A stretch of DNA of 64,000 bases. Origin: Paenibacillus sp. BIHB 4019. GTDB lineage: Bacteria; Bacillota; Bacilli; Paenibacillales; Paenibacillaceae. A model generated the notes under the pieces. It was not told the DNA's origin. It ran no database searches and saw only the letters and a list, made by a program, of their open reading frames with translations. Shown piece by piece: positions 53,101-60,695 of the stretch; within the stretch, counting starts at the first letter, position 1, and each line of letters begins with the position of its first letter. A program made the translations under genes and the position numbers. The stretch lies in the NCBI RefSeq assembly GCF_002741035.1, contig NZ_CP016808.1:1612001-1676000 (forward strand), written 5' to 3'.

Positions 53101-54600
53101 ATGCAAAAGTATCAGCGATGGATTATGCTTGCGATTGTTTCAATCGCGCTCTTACTCATTTCTTTAGATATGACCATTTTGTATACGGCATTACCGACAC
53201 TAACCTCTGATCTTTCGGCAAGTGCTTCAGAGAAACTATGGATTATAAATGCATATCCACTCGTTATGTCAGGGTTGTTATTGGGGATTGGCGCACTGGG
53301 TGATCGATTGGGGCATAAACGAATTTTTGCAGCGGGTTTGGTTGTTTTTGGAGCGGCTTCGCTTATTGCAGCTCTTTCGCCAACACCAGCAATATTAATA
53401 ATCGGGAGAATTTTTCTAGCTGTCGGTGCAGCCATGATGATGCCTGCTACCCTTTCCATTATTCGAATTCATTTTGAAGATGAGCGTGAACGATATTTTG
53501 CCTTTGGGGTTTGGGGTTCCGTTTTCTCAGGCGGTGCCGGTCTCGGACCACTCCTTGGAGGAGCATTGCTTGAACATTTCTATTGGGGCTCTGTTTTCTT
53601 GCTTAATATACCGGTTGTTTTACTAGCCTTTTTATTTTCACTTAAGTTCGTGCCTGCTGATAAAGGCCATTCTTCCCGCAGTTGGGATTGGATGGGCTCT
53701 ATTCAGATCATGCTTGGTCTTATCGGTGTTATTTTTGCAGTTAAAGAAGCTACGAGACGTGGCGGGTACATGGAGATGGCGATTATCTCCCTGCTAATTG
53801 GCGCTATTTCGATTTTCTTTTTCATAAAGAGACAAAAAACGATCAATGACCCCTTGATTGATTTGGGATTGTTCAAAAATTGGCGATTTACGGGCGGAGT
53901 CGTTACGGCAATGCTTGCCAGCTTTATTTTGGTTGGCTCGCAATTGCTGTTTACCCAAAGATACCAGCTTGTACTTGGGTACAGCCCATTAAAGTCTTCC
54001 TTATTTATGATTGCAATTCCGATTGCCTCCTTTATAGCCGGAATCGTGATGGGTATGTACACGCATCGATTTAATTTATTAAAAGCACAACTATCAGCCA
54101 TCATTGTAGCCGGATTAGGACTAGGGGGTTACTTGATATTCTACAATGACAGCCCTATTATGCAAGTCCTTACGATGGTCATACTCGGTTGTGGGTTAGG
54201 GGTTGGAGGCACAACCGCCTCAAATGCAATTATGAATAGCGTGCCCATCGAAAAATCAGGCATGGCAGCATCAAGCGAGGAGGTTTCCTATGAGTTGGGC
54301 AGTGCGCTGGGTGTAGCTATTTTAGGAAGCTTCTTATCCTTTTTTTATACCCGAAATTTTGTTCTTACGGCAGATATTGTGGCGCCGCCCATGGTTAGAG
54401 ACAGTTTAGACGAAGCTTTGTTGGCCGCAGAAAATCTTTCGGCTCAAGCAGCCGCCACTTTAATTGATACGGCTAAAATCGCTTTTAACCAATCATTTGT
54501 CGTCGTTAACCTGGTCGCACTTGGCATACTGATTGTGGGCGGCCTAGTCATTACTTTCGCCATTCAAGCCGATAAACGCAGGCCATCGCCAAAGCACTGA
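53101..54600 (+). CDS. MFS drug/proton antiporter, DHA2 family (QacA/SmvA-like)
   Basis: 499 residues with 14 predicted helices, the DHA2 layout. Motif C-like SVFSGGAGLGPLLGGALLEHFYW, loop 2/3 motif GDRLGHKRIFAAGLV, N-terminal LISLDMTILYTALPTL. Exports toxic cations or antiseptics by proton exchange in known relatives. AGAGGTG precedes ATG. First gene of an operon with a small membrane protein and a TetR regulator; the promoter has a TetR-type operator, so it is substrate-inducible by analogy to QacR/QacA. Confidence 0.92.
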   Translation: MQKYQRWIMLAIVSIALLLISLDMTILYTALPTLTSDLSASASEKLWIINAYPLVMSGLLLGIGALGDRLGHKRIFAAGLVVFGAASLIAALSPTPAILIIGRIFLAVGAAMMMPATLSIIRIHFEDERERYFAFGVWGSVFSGGAGLGPLLGGALLEHFYWGSVFLLNIPVVLLAFLFSLKFVPADKGHSSRSWDWMGSIQIMLGLIGVIFAVKEATRRGGYMEMAIISLLIGAISIFFFIKRQKTINDPLIDLGLFKNWRFTGGVVTAMLASFILVGSQLLFTQRYQLVLGYSPLKSSLFMIAIPIASFIAGIVMGMYTHRFNLLKAQLSAIIVAGLGLGGYLIFYNDSPIMQVLTMVILGCGLGVGGTTASNAIMNSVPIEKSGMAASSEEVSYELGSALGVAILGSFLSFFYTRNFVLTADIVAPPMVRDSLDEALLAAENLSAQAAATLIDTAKIAFNQSFVVVNLVALGILIVGGLVITFAIQADKRRPSPKH

Positions 54601-54655
54601 AAGCCCGGCTGGGGTTAACCCAAATCTAATACACTAATCGATAAGGAGTTTTGTC

Positions 54656-55075
54656 ATGTATCAAATCTTTCTTTATCTGCACGTCCTAGGGGCCGTATTA
54701 CTTGGCGTATATATACTGCTTCCCGCATTAGTACTCTATATTCAGCTGGACGAGAAATCGCAACATCTCTACCTGCGTTTATTGTCTAAGCTGAACCGTT
54801 TAGGCCAATTTGCTTTAATCCTCACCTTTCTTACAGGCGGTTATCTAGTCAGCCAAGCGGAGTATCCAACCATTTGGTGGCTGCTTGCAATTGTTCTGCT
54901 AGTAGGCATCGCTGCAGTGAGCGGAATAATGGGCAGTAAAATACGCAAAATTTTGAAAGAAACGGACACAGCGATTAAAAATAAAATAGGAGCGATCCGC
55001 TCCTTGAGCTTTGCAGCCAGCGTATTATATTTTTTAGTATTAACACTCATGCTCTTTCCGAATTTTTTTGAGTAG
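54656..55075 (+). CDS. Small four-helix membrane protein
   Basis: 139 residues with four hydrophobic helices: YLHVLGAVLLGVYILLPALV, then LGQFALILTFLTGGYLVSQA, TIWWLLAIVLLVGIAAVSGI and FAASVLYFLVLTLMLF. The His in the first helix and general layout recall DUF2269/CopD-like proteins, but I cannot assign a function. Middle gene of the efflux operon: 55 bases after the transporter, 32 before the TetR gene. Confidence 0.7.
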   Translation: MYQIFLYLHVLGAVLLGVYILLPALVLYIQLDEKSQHLYLRLLSKLNRLGQFALILTFLTGGYLVSQAEYPTIWWLLAIVLLVGIAAVSGIMGSKIRKILKETDTAIKNKIGAIRSLSFAASVLYFLVLTLMLFPNFFE

Positions 55076-55107
55076 CGTATGATAGAGTAAAAATGAGGTG
55101 ACTACCT

Positions 55108-55644
55108 TTGAACACCCAGGCAAAACGTTTGCTTATTTTATCAGCCGCTTCAACTGTAGTCAAAACGCACGGTGCAGAAAAGCTTACGCTTGAGGCCGTT
55201 GCCAAAGAGGCTGGAATAAGCAAAGGCGGCTTGCTCCATCACTTCCCAAACAAGCAAGCATTGATATACGCGATGGTGGATGAGTCAACCAGCAGCTTTT
55301 TCGCAGATCTACATCAAAGAGCCATGAATGAGTCAAAAGATACTGGCAAATGGAGCCGCGCTTATATTGACTCGACCTTTGAGGATGTACAAGACGGCAA
55401 TATGTTAAATGCAGCAATTATAGCATCCCTATTTTCAAATCCAGACATTCTTGCGAAGCTGCAAAGCGAATACTCCATCTGGCAAAAACAGATTGAGAAC
55501 GATGGCATTGACCCTGTACAAGCAACCATTATTCGCTTGGCTGTTGACGGTCTATGGTTCTCAGACATACTGGGAGTTATAGGCATAAGTAATGAACTGC
55601 GTGATCAAGTGCTTCAATATTTAACTAATATGACGAACAAATAA
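55108..55644 (+). CDS. TetR/AcrR-family regulator of the efflux operon
   Basis: 178 residues. HTH: RLLILSAASTVVKTHGAEKL, TLEAVAKEAGISKGGLLHHF, PNKQALIYAMVDE. The KGGLLHHFPNK form is that of the QacR/BetI-like group. TTG 55108 is the start, seven to eight bases after GAGGTG; a downstream start would lose the HTH. Likely represses the operon that contains it through ACCGTC-TG-GACGGT sites, giving negative feedback. Effector probably is a substrate of the exporter. Confidence 0.9.
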   Translation: MNTQAKRLLILSAASTVVKTHGAEKLTLEAVAKEAGISKGGLLHHFPNKQALIYAMVDESTSSFFADLHQRAMNESKDTGKWSRAYIDSTFEDVQDGNMLNAAIIASLFSNPDILAKLQSEYSIWQKQIENDGIDPVQATIIRLAVDGLWFSDILGVIGISNELRDQVLQYLTNMTNK

Positions 55645-55720
55645 AAGACACATTCCCTAATGCCACATTGGGCAAGATAATCCAGACCGTTCATCATTCA
55701 GGAGTAGCTGAAAATAAAAC

Positions 55721-55760
55721 AGGAGTGAAGCAGCCTTAATGAGGCCACTTCACTCCTTTT
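55721..55760. terminator. Terminator between TetR and serine hydrolase genes
   Basis: AGGAGTGAAG pairs with CTTCACTCCT, with TTTT after and AAAAC before. Convergent genes flank it. Confidence 0.88.
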
Positions 55761-55801
55761 GATTTCCGGGAAAACCGACTAACCTAGCTTTCTTTGAATG
55801 A

Positions 55802-56977
55802 CTATTTTTTGATGCTGTCATAAACAGCTTCACAAAGGTCAACCGTAAACTGGCCCGACATGCCTTCCAGTGCAGTATTAGTAAACGCCACGAAGCTGAG
55901 CCGCTGCTTTGGATCAACGAACCACGAATGTCCGTAGGTACCGCCCATGCGCCATGTGCCCGGTGATTCCGGTGTATTTGCCGCAAGGGGATCCCTCAGC
56001 ACCGTGATGCCTAAGCCGAAGCCGCGCCCTGGCCAATGCGCCATTGGCAAATCCCCAATCTGGTTGGTAGTCAGCTCACGAACTAGAGCCTCCGGCAGCA
56101 GGGGCGCTCCTCCTTTACGCAAAGTTTCCAGCAGCTGCATGAAATCCCCGGCGCTGCCGACCATGCCGGCACCTCCCGAAGGATAGGCTGTACTGTCAAA
56201 TGCACGGCCTGGAGCAAGGCGAAAGCCTGCTGTGCCTTCCAAAAAGCCGATTTTGTCAAAATCCAGTATCGGCCTCGGCTCTGGATGATCATTGGTATAA
56301 GCGGCAGCCAACCGCTCAGGGTCCACTGCAATAAAATCGGTGTCGCTCATGCCAATCGGCTTTGTCACTAAGGAATGTACAGCCTCGCTGAGCGTTGTTT
56401 CCGTTACCTTTGCAATGACCGCTCCGAGCACATCTGTCGCGATGGAATATTTCCACTCGGTGCCTGGCGTATAGAGTAGCGGAACAGAGGCAATACGCTG
56501 CAAATTCTCTTCCAACGTAATACCCGGCTGATCCATGCCATCCGATACCCCGGCTTGATGATAGGGACCATTTTCTTCTTGAAAGAAGCGGTAAGTCAGA
56601 CCTGCGGTATGCGTCATCAAATGGCGAATCGTCAAAGCTGCTGACTCTCCGCTTTGTAATCGCGGCCCGAACTCGGGAAGCCAACGATCAACGCGGTCAT
56701 CCAACTGCAGGCGGCCTTGCCCAATCAGCACTAGGGCGGCCGTTGAAACGATAGGTTTAGAAACGGAAGCAAGGCGGAACAAGGCATCTTCTTGCATGGG
56801 CCGGTTTAGCTCGCGGTCGGCAAAACCGGCAGCGCGGCTGTACACCATTTTTCCATCTATCGCCACTTTAATGACAGCACCGACCAAACGCTTGTCAGCA
56901 ATCGTCTGATCAATTACCTCATCCATTCGGCCGGGTAGAAATTCTGGGCTAACTTTGCTTGCATCCATTTTATTCAA
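55802..56977 (-). CDS. Beta-lactamase-family serine hydrolase (cytoplasmic EstB-like)
   Basis: 391 residues without a signal peptide. Class C beta-lactamase/esterase fold: nucleophile in LFRLASVSKPIVSTAALVLI (SVSK), the Tyr in TEWKYSIATDVLG, and a C-terminal GGTYGHSWFVDPKQRLSFVA loop where KTG is replaced. Distinct from the secreted family member at 36566. TTG 56977 and ATG 56968 are both possible starts; the first has the better-placed AAAGG/GAAGG. Function probably esterase or amidase on a small substrate. Single-gene unit. Confidence 0.88.
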   Translation of the reverse strand: MNKMDASKVSPEFLPGRMDEVIDQTIADKRLVGAVIKVAIDGKMVYSRAAGFADRELNRPMQEDALFRLASVSKPIVSTAALVLIGQGRLQLDDRVDRWLPEFGPRLQSGESAALTIRHLMTHTAGLTYRFFQEENGPYHQAGVSDGMDQPGITLEENLQRIASVPLLYTPGTEWKYSIATDVLGAVIAKVTETTLSEAVHSLVTKPIGMSDTDFIAVDPERLAAAYTNDHPEPRPILDFDKIGFLEGTAGFRLAPGRAFDSTAYPSGGAGMVGSAGDFMQLLETLRKGGAPLLPEALVRELTTNQIGDLPMAHWPGRGFGLGITVLRDPLAANTPESPGTWRMGGTYGHSWFVDPKQRLSFVAFTNTALEGMSGQFTVDLCEAVYDSIKK

Positions 56978-57325
56978 CAGCCTTCATCCTTTCGAATAGT
57001 TAAAGCTTTAATGCTTTACTATTGTGAGTTAATTATATTAAATAAGCGTTTTCGTTTATATAAGGCAATTAAGTTAAATCAGTCTTGCAGCAGTCAAAAT
57101 GAAGACAGTTAGCATGGAAAACCTTAAATTTAAAAGAGCTGATTTCAATAAAATAGTAGCTCAGTGTCAGAACCACAGCTAAACAAGACCTTATGCAAAA
57201 CCCATAATCCCATATGATTTGTGCAAAAAGACAGCTTTTTAATGCGGTTGCAATACGTTATGATAAGCATGCTTAGTTATTAAACATCTTTAAAAAGTAT
57301 CTCAGCGAGCAAGGGGGGGCGTCTT
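56978..57325. other. Noncoding gap between divergent serine hydrolase and MFS genes
   Basis: About 348 AT-rich bases with no ORF. It must contain two divergent promoters; -10-like TATTAA and TATGAT occur before the MFS gene but no convincing -35 pairs with them. The MFS ribosome site is a run of seven G after GAGCAA. No other structure seen. Confidence 0.4.
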
Positions 57326-58543
57326 ATGTACGAACATTTACACGCAAGACAGATTGGATTATGGCGTAATGCCATCTATGTGATTTTCACTTTATGCGGC
57401 TTTGCCACAGCATCCTGGATTTCCCGTACGCCAGCCATTCGTGATACACTCGGCGCTTCGACTGGCCAGATGGGCTGGATTATTTTCGGGCTGTCTGTTG
57501 GCTCAATCCTCGGCTTGCTTGGTGCAGGGCATTTTATTGCCAGCAAGGGCGGACGTTTTGTCATGATGAACGGGATGCTCATTGCTGCAGGAGGCCTCGC
57601 AATCATTGCTCTTGGCAGCTCTTTTTTCACCTTTGCACCTGTTGTGTTCGTGGGGTTAGCAATTTTCGGATTTGGCTTTGGCATTTGTGATGTGGCAATG
57701 AATGTTGAGGGCACCATGCTGGAGCGCGCAATGAAAAAATCCTTGCTGACCGGCTTTCATGCTGCCTTCAGCTTAGGTACCTTTATCGGCGCTGTCGTGG
57801 GCTGGATAGCAACGAAGTCTCATGTGTCCGTCATCATGCATTTGGGTATTGTTCTCATTTTATTAGTTGTGCTCATCGTTTATTTGTCCCGATTCGTGCC
57901 TAAAGGAACAGGACAAGAAAGTAAAACAGACAAGAATGCTCCTACGCTAACGACTAAAGAGCGCCTTGCCATCTGGAAAGAGCCGCGTACCCTGCTGCTT
58001 GGCATTATTATTTTGGGTATGGCCTTCGCGGAAGGCTCAGCCAATGACTGGCTTCCTTTAATTATGGTCGATGGCTATGATACTTCTGCTTCAACAGGTT
58101 CGTTCGTCTATGGCATATTTGTAGCTGCAATGACCATCGTTCGGGCAACTGGCGGCATGCTGCTCGATAAATTCGGCCGAGTAGCTGTGCTGCGAGCGTC
58201 GGCTGTATCCGCTATTGCCGGCCTGCTCATCGTGATCTTGGGCCACAATTACATCATCGCTTCTATCGGCGTTGTATTGTGGGGCTTTGGCGCAGCCTTC
58301 GGCTTCCCTGTCGCTTTGTCCGCCGCTGGCGACAATCCGCATGGTGTAGCTGCACGGGTCGGAGCTGTAGCAACAGCCGGATATTTAGCTTTCCTTGTTG
58401 GGCCGCCGCTGCTTGGCATGATTGGCGATTCAATTGGCTTGCGTATGGCCTTAATCGTCGTCCTTGTCGGCATTGTATTCGCCGGGCTGACGTCTCATGC
58501 CGCGAGACCTCTTGGCGAGAAGGGTCAGACAGCTACCAAGTAA
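57326..58543 (+). CDS. MFS transporter (YbjJ/FucP-like)
   Basis: 405 residues, 12 helices: FTLCGFATASWISRTPAIRD, then LGASTGQMGWIIFGLSVGSI, FGFGFGICDVAMNVEGTMLE, TGFHAAFSLGTFIGAVVGWI and FAEGSANDWLPLIMVDGY. These blocks are typical of YbjJ-like sugar/unknown-substrate MFS proteins. Starts an operon with a sugar isomerase-like TIM barrel (36 bases apart) and a ROK-like regulator, so a sugar or polyol uptake role is reasonable. Confidence 0.9.
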   Translation: MYEHLHARQIGLWRNAIYVIFTLCGFATASWISRTPAIRDTLGASTGQMGWIIFGLSVGSILGLLGAGHFIASKGGRFVMMNGMLIAAGGLAIIALGSSFFTFAPVVFVGLAIFGFGFGICDVAMNVEGTMLERAMKKSLLTGFHAAFSLGTFIGAVVGWIATKSHVSVIMHLGIVLILLVVLIVYLSRFVPKGTGQESKTDKNAPTLTTKERLAIWKEPRTLLLGIIILGMAFAEGSANDWLPLIMVDGYDTSASTGSFVYGIFVAAMTIVRATGGMLLDKFGRVAVLRASAVSAIAGLLIVILGHNYIIASIGVVLWGFGAAFGFPVALSAAGDNPHGVAARVGAVATAGYLAFLVGPPLLGMIGDSIGLRMALIVVLVGIVFAGLTSHAARPLGEKGQTATK

Positions 58544-58579
58544 GCAATACCATTTCTTATACCCATTGGAGGTTTTATT

Positions 58580-59431
58580 ATGACTATGAAAATTGGCTTG
58601 CAAATGTTCTCTGTCCGCGAAGAATTTGGCAAGGATCGCGCAAAAACGCTGCAGCAGCTAGCTAAGATCGGCTACAAGTATATTGAAATTCCGCTTAGCT
58701 TCGACGAGGAAAGCCCATTTAGCATACAAGCGCTGCCTGCTGACAAATTAAAAGAAATGACCGACCGTGAAGGCATTCAGATTATGGGAACACATATTAA
58801 CGTCGATTCAGAGCAGCAGCTGGATGCCATTATCGCATATAACTTGGCAATCGGCTGCACGAAGGCTGTTATTCCAATGAAGCTATTTCAAGGCTACGAT
58901 GACGCTCTCGCGTTCAGCAAGCAATTACAGGCTTATGGCAAGAAGCTCTATGAGAATGGCATCCAGCTGTATTATCATAATCACTTTCAAGAATTTCAAA
59001 AATTCAACAATCAAATGGTGCTCGATATTATATTGGAAAACACGAATCCCGATTACTTAAAAATCGAACTGGATACCTACTGGGCAATTAGAGGCGGAGC
59101 TGATATCGATTCCTTGCTTCAAAAGCTAGGCAATCGCTGCGTCCTCCTTCACCTAAAGGATATGCCAGTTAGCGCCAGCCCAATCGATGTCCTCGGCACC
59201 ATCCCTGAAGGCAGGGCAATTACGCTGGATGATTTTTATCCGCTGTTTAATGATCGGAACTTTATAGAAATTGGCCAAGGCCATCTCGATATGAAAGCGA
59301 TTATTCAATCCGCTATCCAGTTCACGGCGACCGAGTACATCATTATCGAGCAAGATGTTATTGCGATCGATGCGCTGGAAAGCGTCGAAATGAGCTATAA
59401 AGCATTATCAAGCTTGCTTGAAACGATATAA
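58580..59431 (+). CDS. Sugar phosphate isomerase/epimerase (xylose isomerase-like TIM barrel)
   Basis: 283 residues of the AP-endonuclease-2/IolE-like fold: KIGLQMFSVREEFGKDRAKT, QLYYHNHFQEFQKF (metal-site His), PDYLKIELDTYWAIRGGADI (Glu/Asp), CVLLHLKDMP (His/Asp), FIEIGQGHLDMKAI and EYIIIEQD. The metal ligands expected of the family are all visible. Probably interconverts a sugar or inositol-type substrate brought in by the MFS neighbour. Ribosome site GGAGG precedes ATG. Confidence 0.92.
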   Translation: MTMKIGLQMFSVREEFGKDRAKTLQQLAKIGYKYIEIPLSFDEESPFSIQALPADKLKEMTDREGIQIMGTHINVDSEQQLDAIIAYNLAIGCTKAVIPMKLFQGYDDALAFSKQLQAYGKKLYENGIQLYYHNHFQEFQKFNNQMVLDIILENTNPDYLKIELDTYWAIRGGADIDSLLQKLGNRCVLLHLKDMPVSASPIDVLGTIPEGRAITLDDFYPLFNDRNFIEIGQGHLDMKAIIQSAIQFTATEYIIIEQDVIAIDALESVEMSYKALSSLLETI

Positions 59432-59491
59432 ACACTGCCCGCAACTAAGGTATAATATTTTCATCGTTCATGAAATTGTTTAACCGTCAGG

Positions 59492-60532
59492 ATGGTGAAA
59501 AAAATAAAGCTTCCATTTGTGAATCCTAAATTAATGGGCGAAATGATCCGGCAGCAAATTCGCAGCGCGCTCTATTATGAGCAGGAGTCGACCAAGGTCG
59601 AAATCGCTCAAATAACAGGGCTGACCTTCCCGACCGTGAGCAAAGCTATGGAGGAAATGAAGGCGGATGGCGAGGTTTTGCTGTCGGGGCTGCGGGAATC
59701 CAGCGGAGGCCGCAGGCCGCAAATGTATATGCTGAATGCAGCGCATATGTCGGGCTTAGCCGTGTATTTGGAAAAGGACTGCACCATTTATACTTTGCTG
59801 AATTATGTCGGAGAGGTCCTTCTGCAAGAGAGGCTGCCCGGTGTTTTGGATGAAGGGCCGGAAGCGCTGGACCGTCAAATGAAGGTTTATTTGGAGCGAT
59901 ATCCGCTCATCCGCGCTTTGACCTTCGGCGTTCCTGCGAGCGTGACGAACGGCCAGGTTTTTCATATTCCCAGCTACGAGAAATTTAACGGCTATGATTT
60001 GAAGGCCGCTTACGAGAGCCGCTACCGGCTTCAGGTCCAAATTGAAAATGATATGAACGCCACGGTACTCGGCTATCATGACCAGTTGGATAACAACAAA
60101 AGTTTATCGCTTGTTTATCTGTATTTCGGCATGAATGGCCCTGGTGCCGGCATTATGGTCAATGGGAAGCTCGTCAGAGGGAACACCTTTTTTGCTGGCG
60201 AGGTTTTTTATTTGCCCCTTGGGCAGCAAAACTTTGGCGAGGTCATTCAAGAGCTTACCAATCGTTCGAACAAAAAGCGCGATGATGCCAAGCTGATTGA
60301 TGCCATGAGCCGCTTGGTTGCGATTTTCACGGCAACGCTGAACCCGGATATTTTTATTTTTTGCAGCATCAATCTGTCGGAGAAGGATCTGGAGGAAGTA
60401 AAAAGCCGCAGCGCTCTTTATGTGCCAGAGGCTCATTTGCCAGCGCTTATTATTCGAAATTGGCAGCAGGACTACATTCATGGATTAAAGCAAATGACAA
60501 TCCGTACGATGCTGGGCACGGGAATCGAATAA
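59492..60532 (+). CDS. ROK-family regulator with degenerate sugar-kinase domain
   Basis: 346 residues. N-terminal HTH (about 12-70: QQIRSALYYEQESTKVEIAQITGLTFPTVSKAMEEMKADGEV), followed by an ASKHA-type fold with the ROK blocks QIENDMNATVLGYHDQL and YLYFGMNGPGAGIMVNGKLVRGNTFFAGEV. The ROK zinc-binding cysteine signature (CxCGxxGC) is missing; in its place are LPLGQQNFGEVIQEL residues without cysteine, so it is unlikely to be a kinase. Likely a repressor of the MFS/isomerase genes, sensing their sugar. Start ATG 59492 has weak ribosome-site support. Followed by a terminator. Confidence 0.88.
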   Translation: MVKKIKLPFVNPKLMGEMIRQQIRSALYYEQESTKVEIAQITGLTFPTVSKAMEEMKADGEVLLSGLRESSGGRRPQMYMLNAAHMSGLAVYLEKDCTIYTLLNYVGEVLLQERLPGVLDEGPEALDRQMKVYLERYPLIRALTFGVPASVTNGQVFHIPSYEKFNGYDLKAAYESRYRLQVQIENDMNATVLGYHDQLDNNKSLSLVYLYFGMNGPGAGIMVNGKLVRGNTFFAGEVFYLPLGQQNFGEVIQELTNRSNKKRDDAKLIDAMSRLVAIFTATLNPDIFIFCSINLSEKDLEEVKSRSALYVPEAHLPALIIRNWQQDYIHGLKQMTIRTMLGTGIE

Positions 60533-60587
60533 CATTCGTTACAAAGTTATATGCGGCTTGGCAGGAGCCGCTATCGCTATCTGCATA

Positions 60588-60630
60588 GAAAAAACCGCAT
60601 GGCAGCAGCCGTGCGGTTTCCTTCTCTTTT
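60588..60630. terminator. Terminator between the ROK-like gene and the rhamnosidase gene
   Basis: AAACCGCA pairs with TGCGGTTT around a GC-rich loop; A-tract before, TCCTTCTCTTTT after. Genes converge here. Confidence 0.75.
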
Positions 60631-60695
60631 CACACCCTATTTACTTGCCCTATTTACACGCCCCATTGTCATGCTTATGACCTTACTGCCAACAA

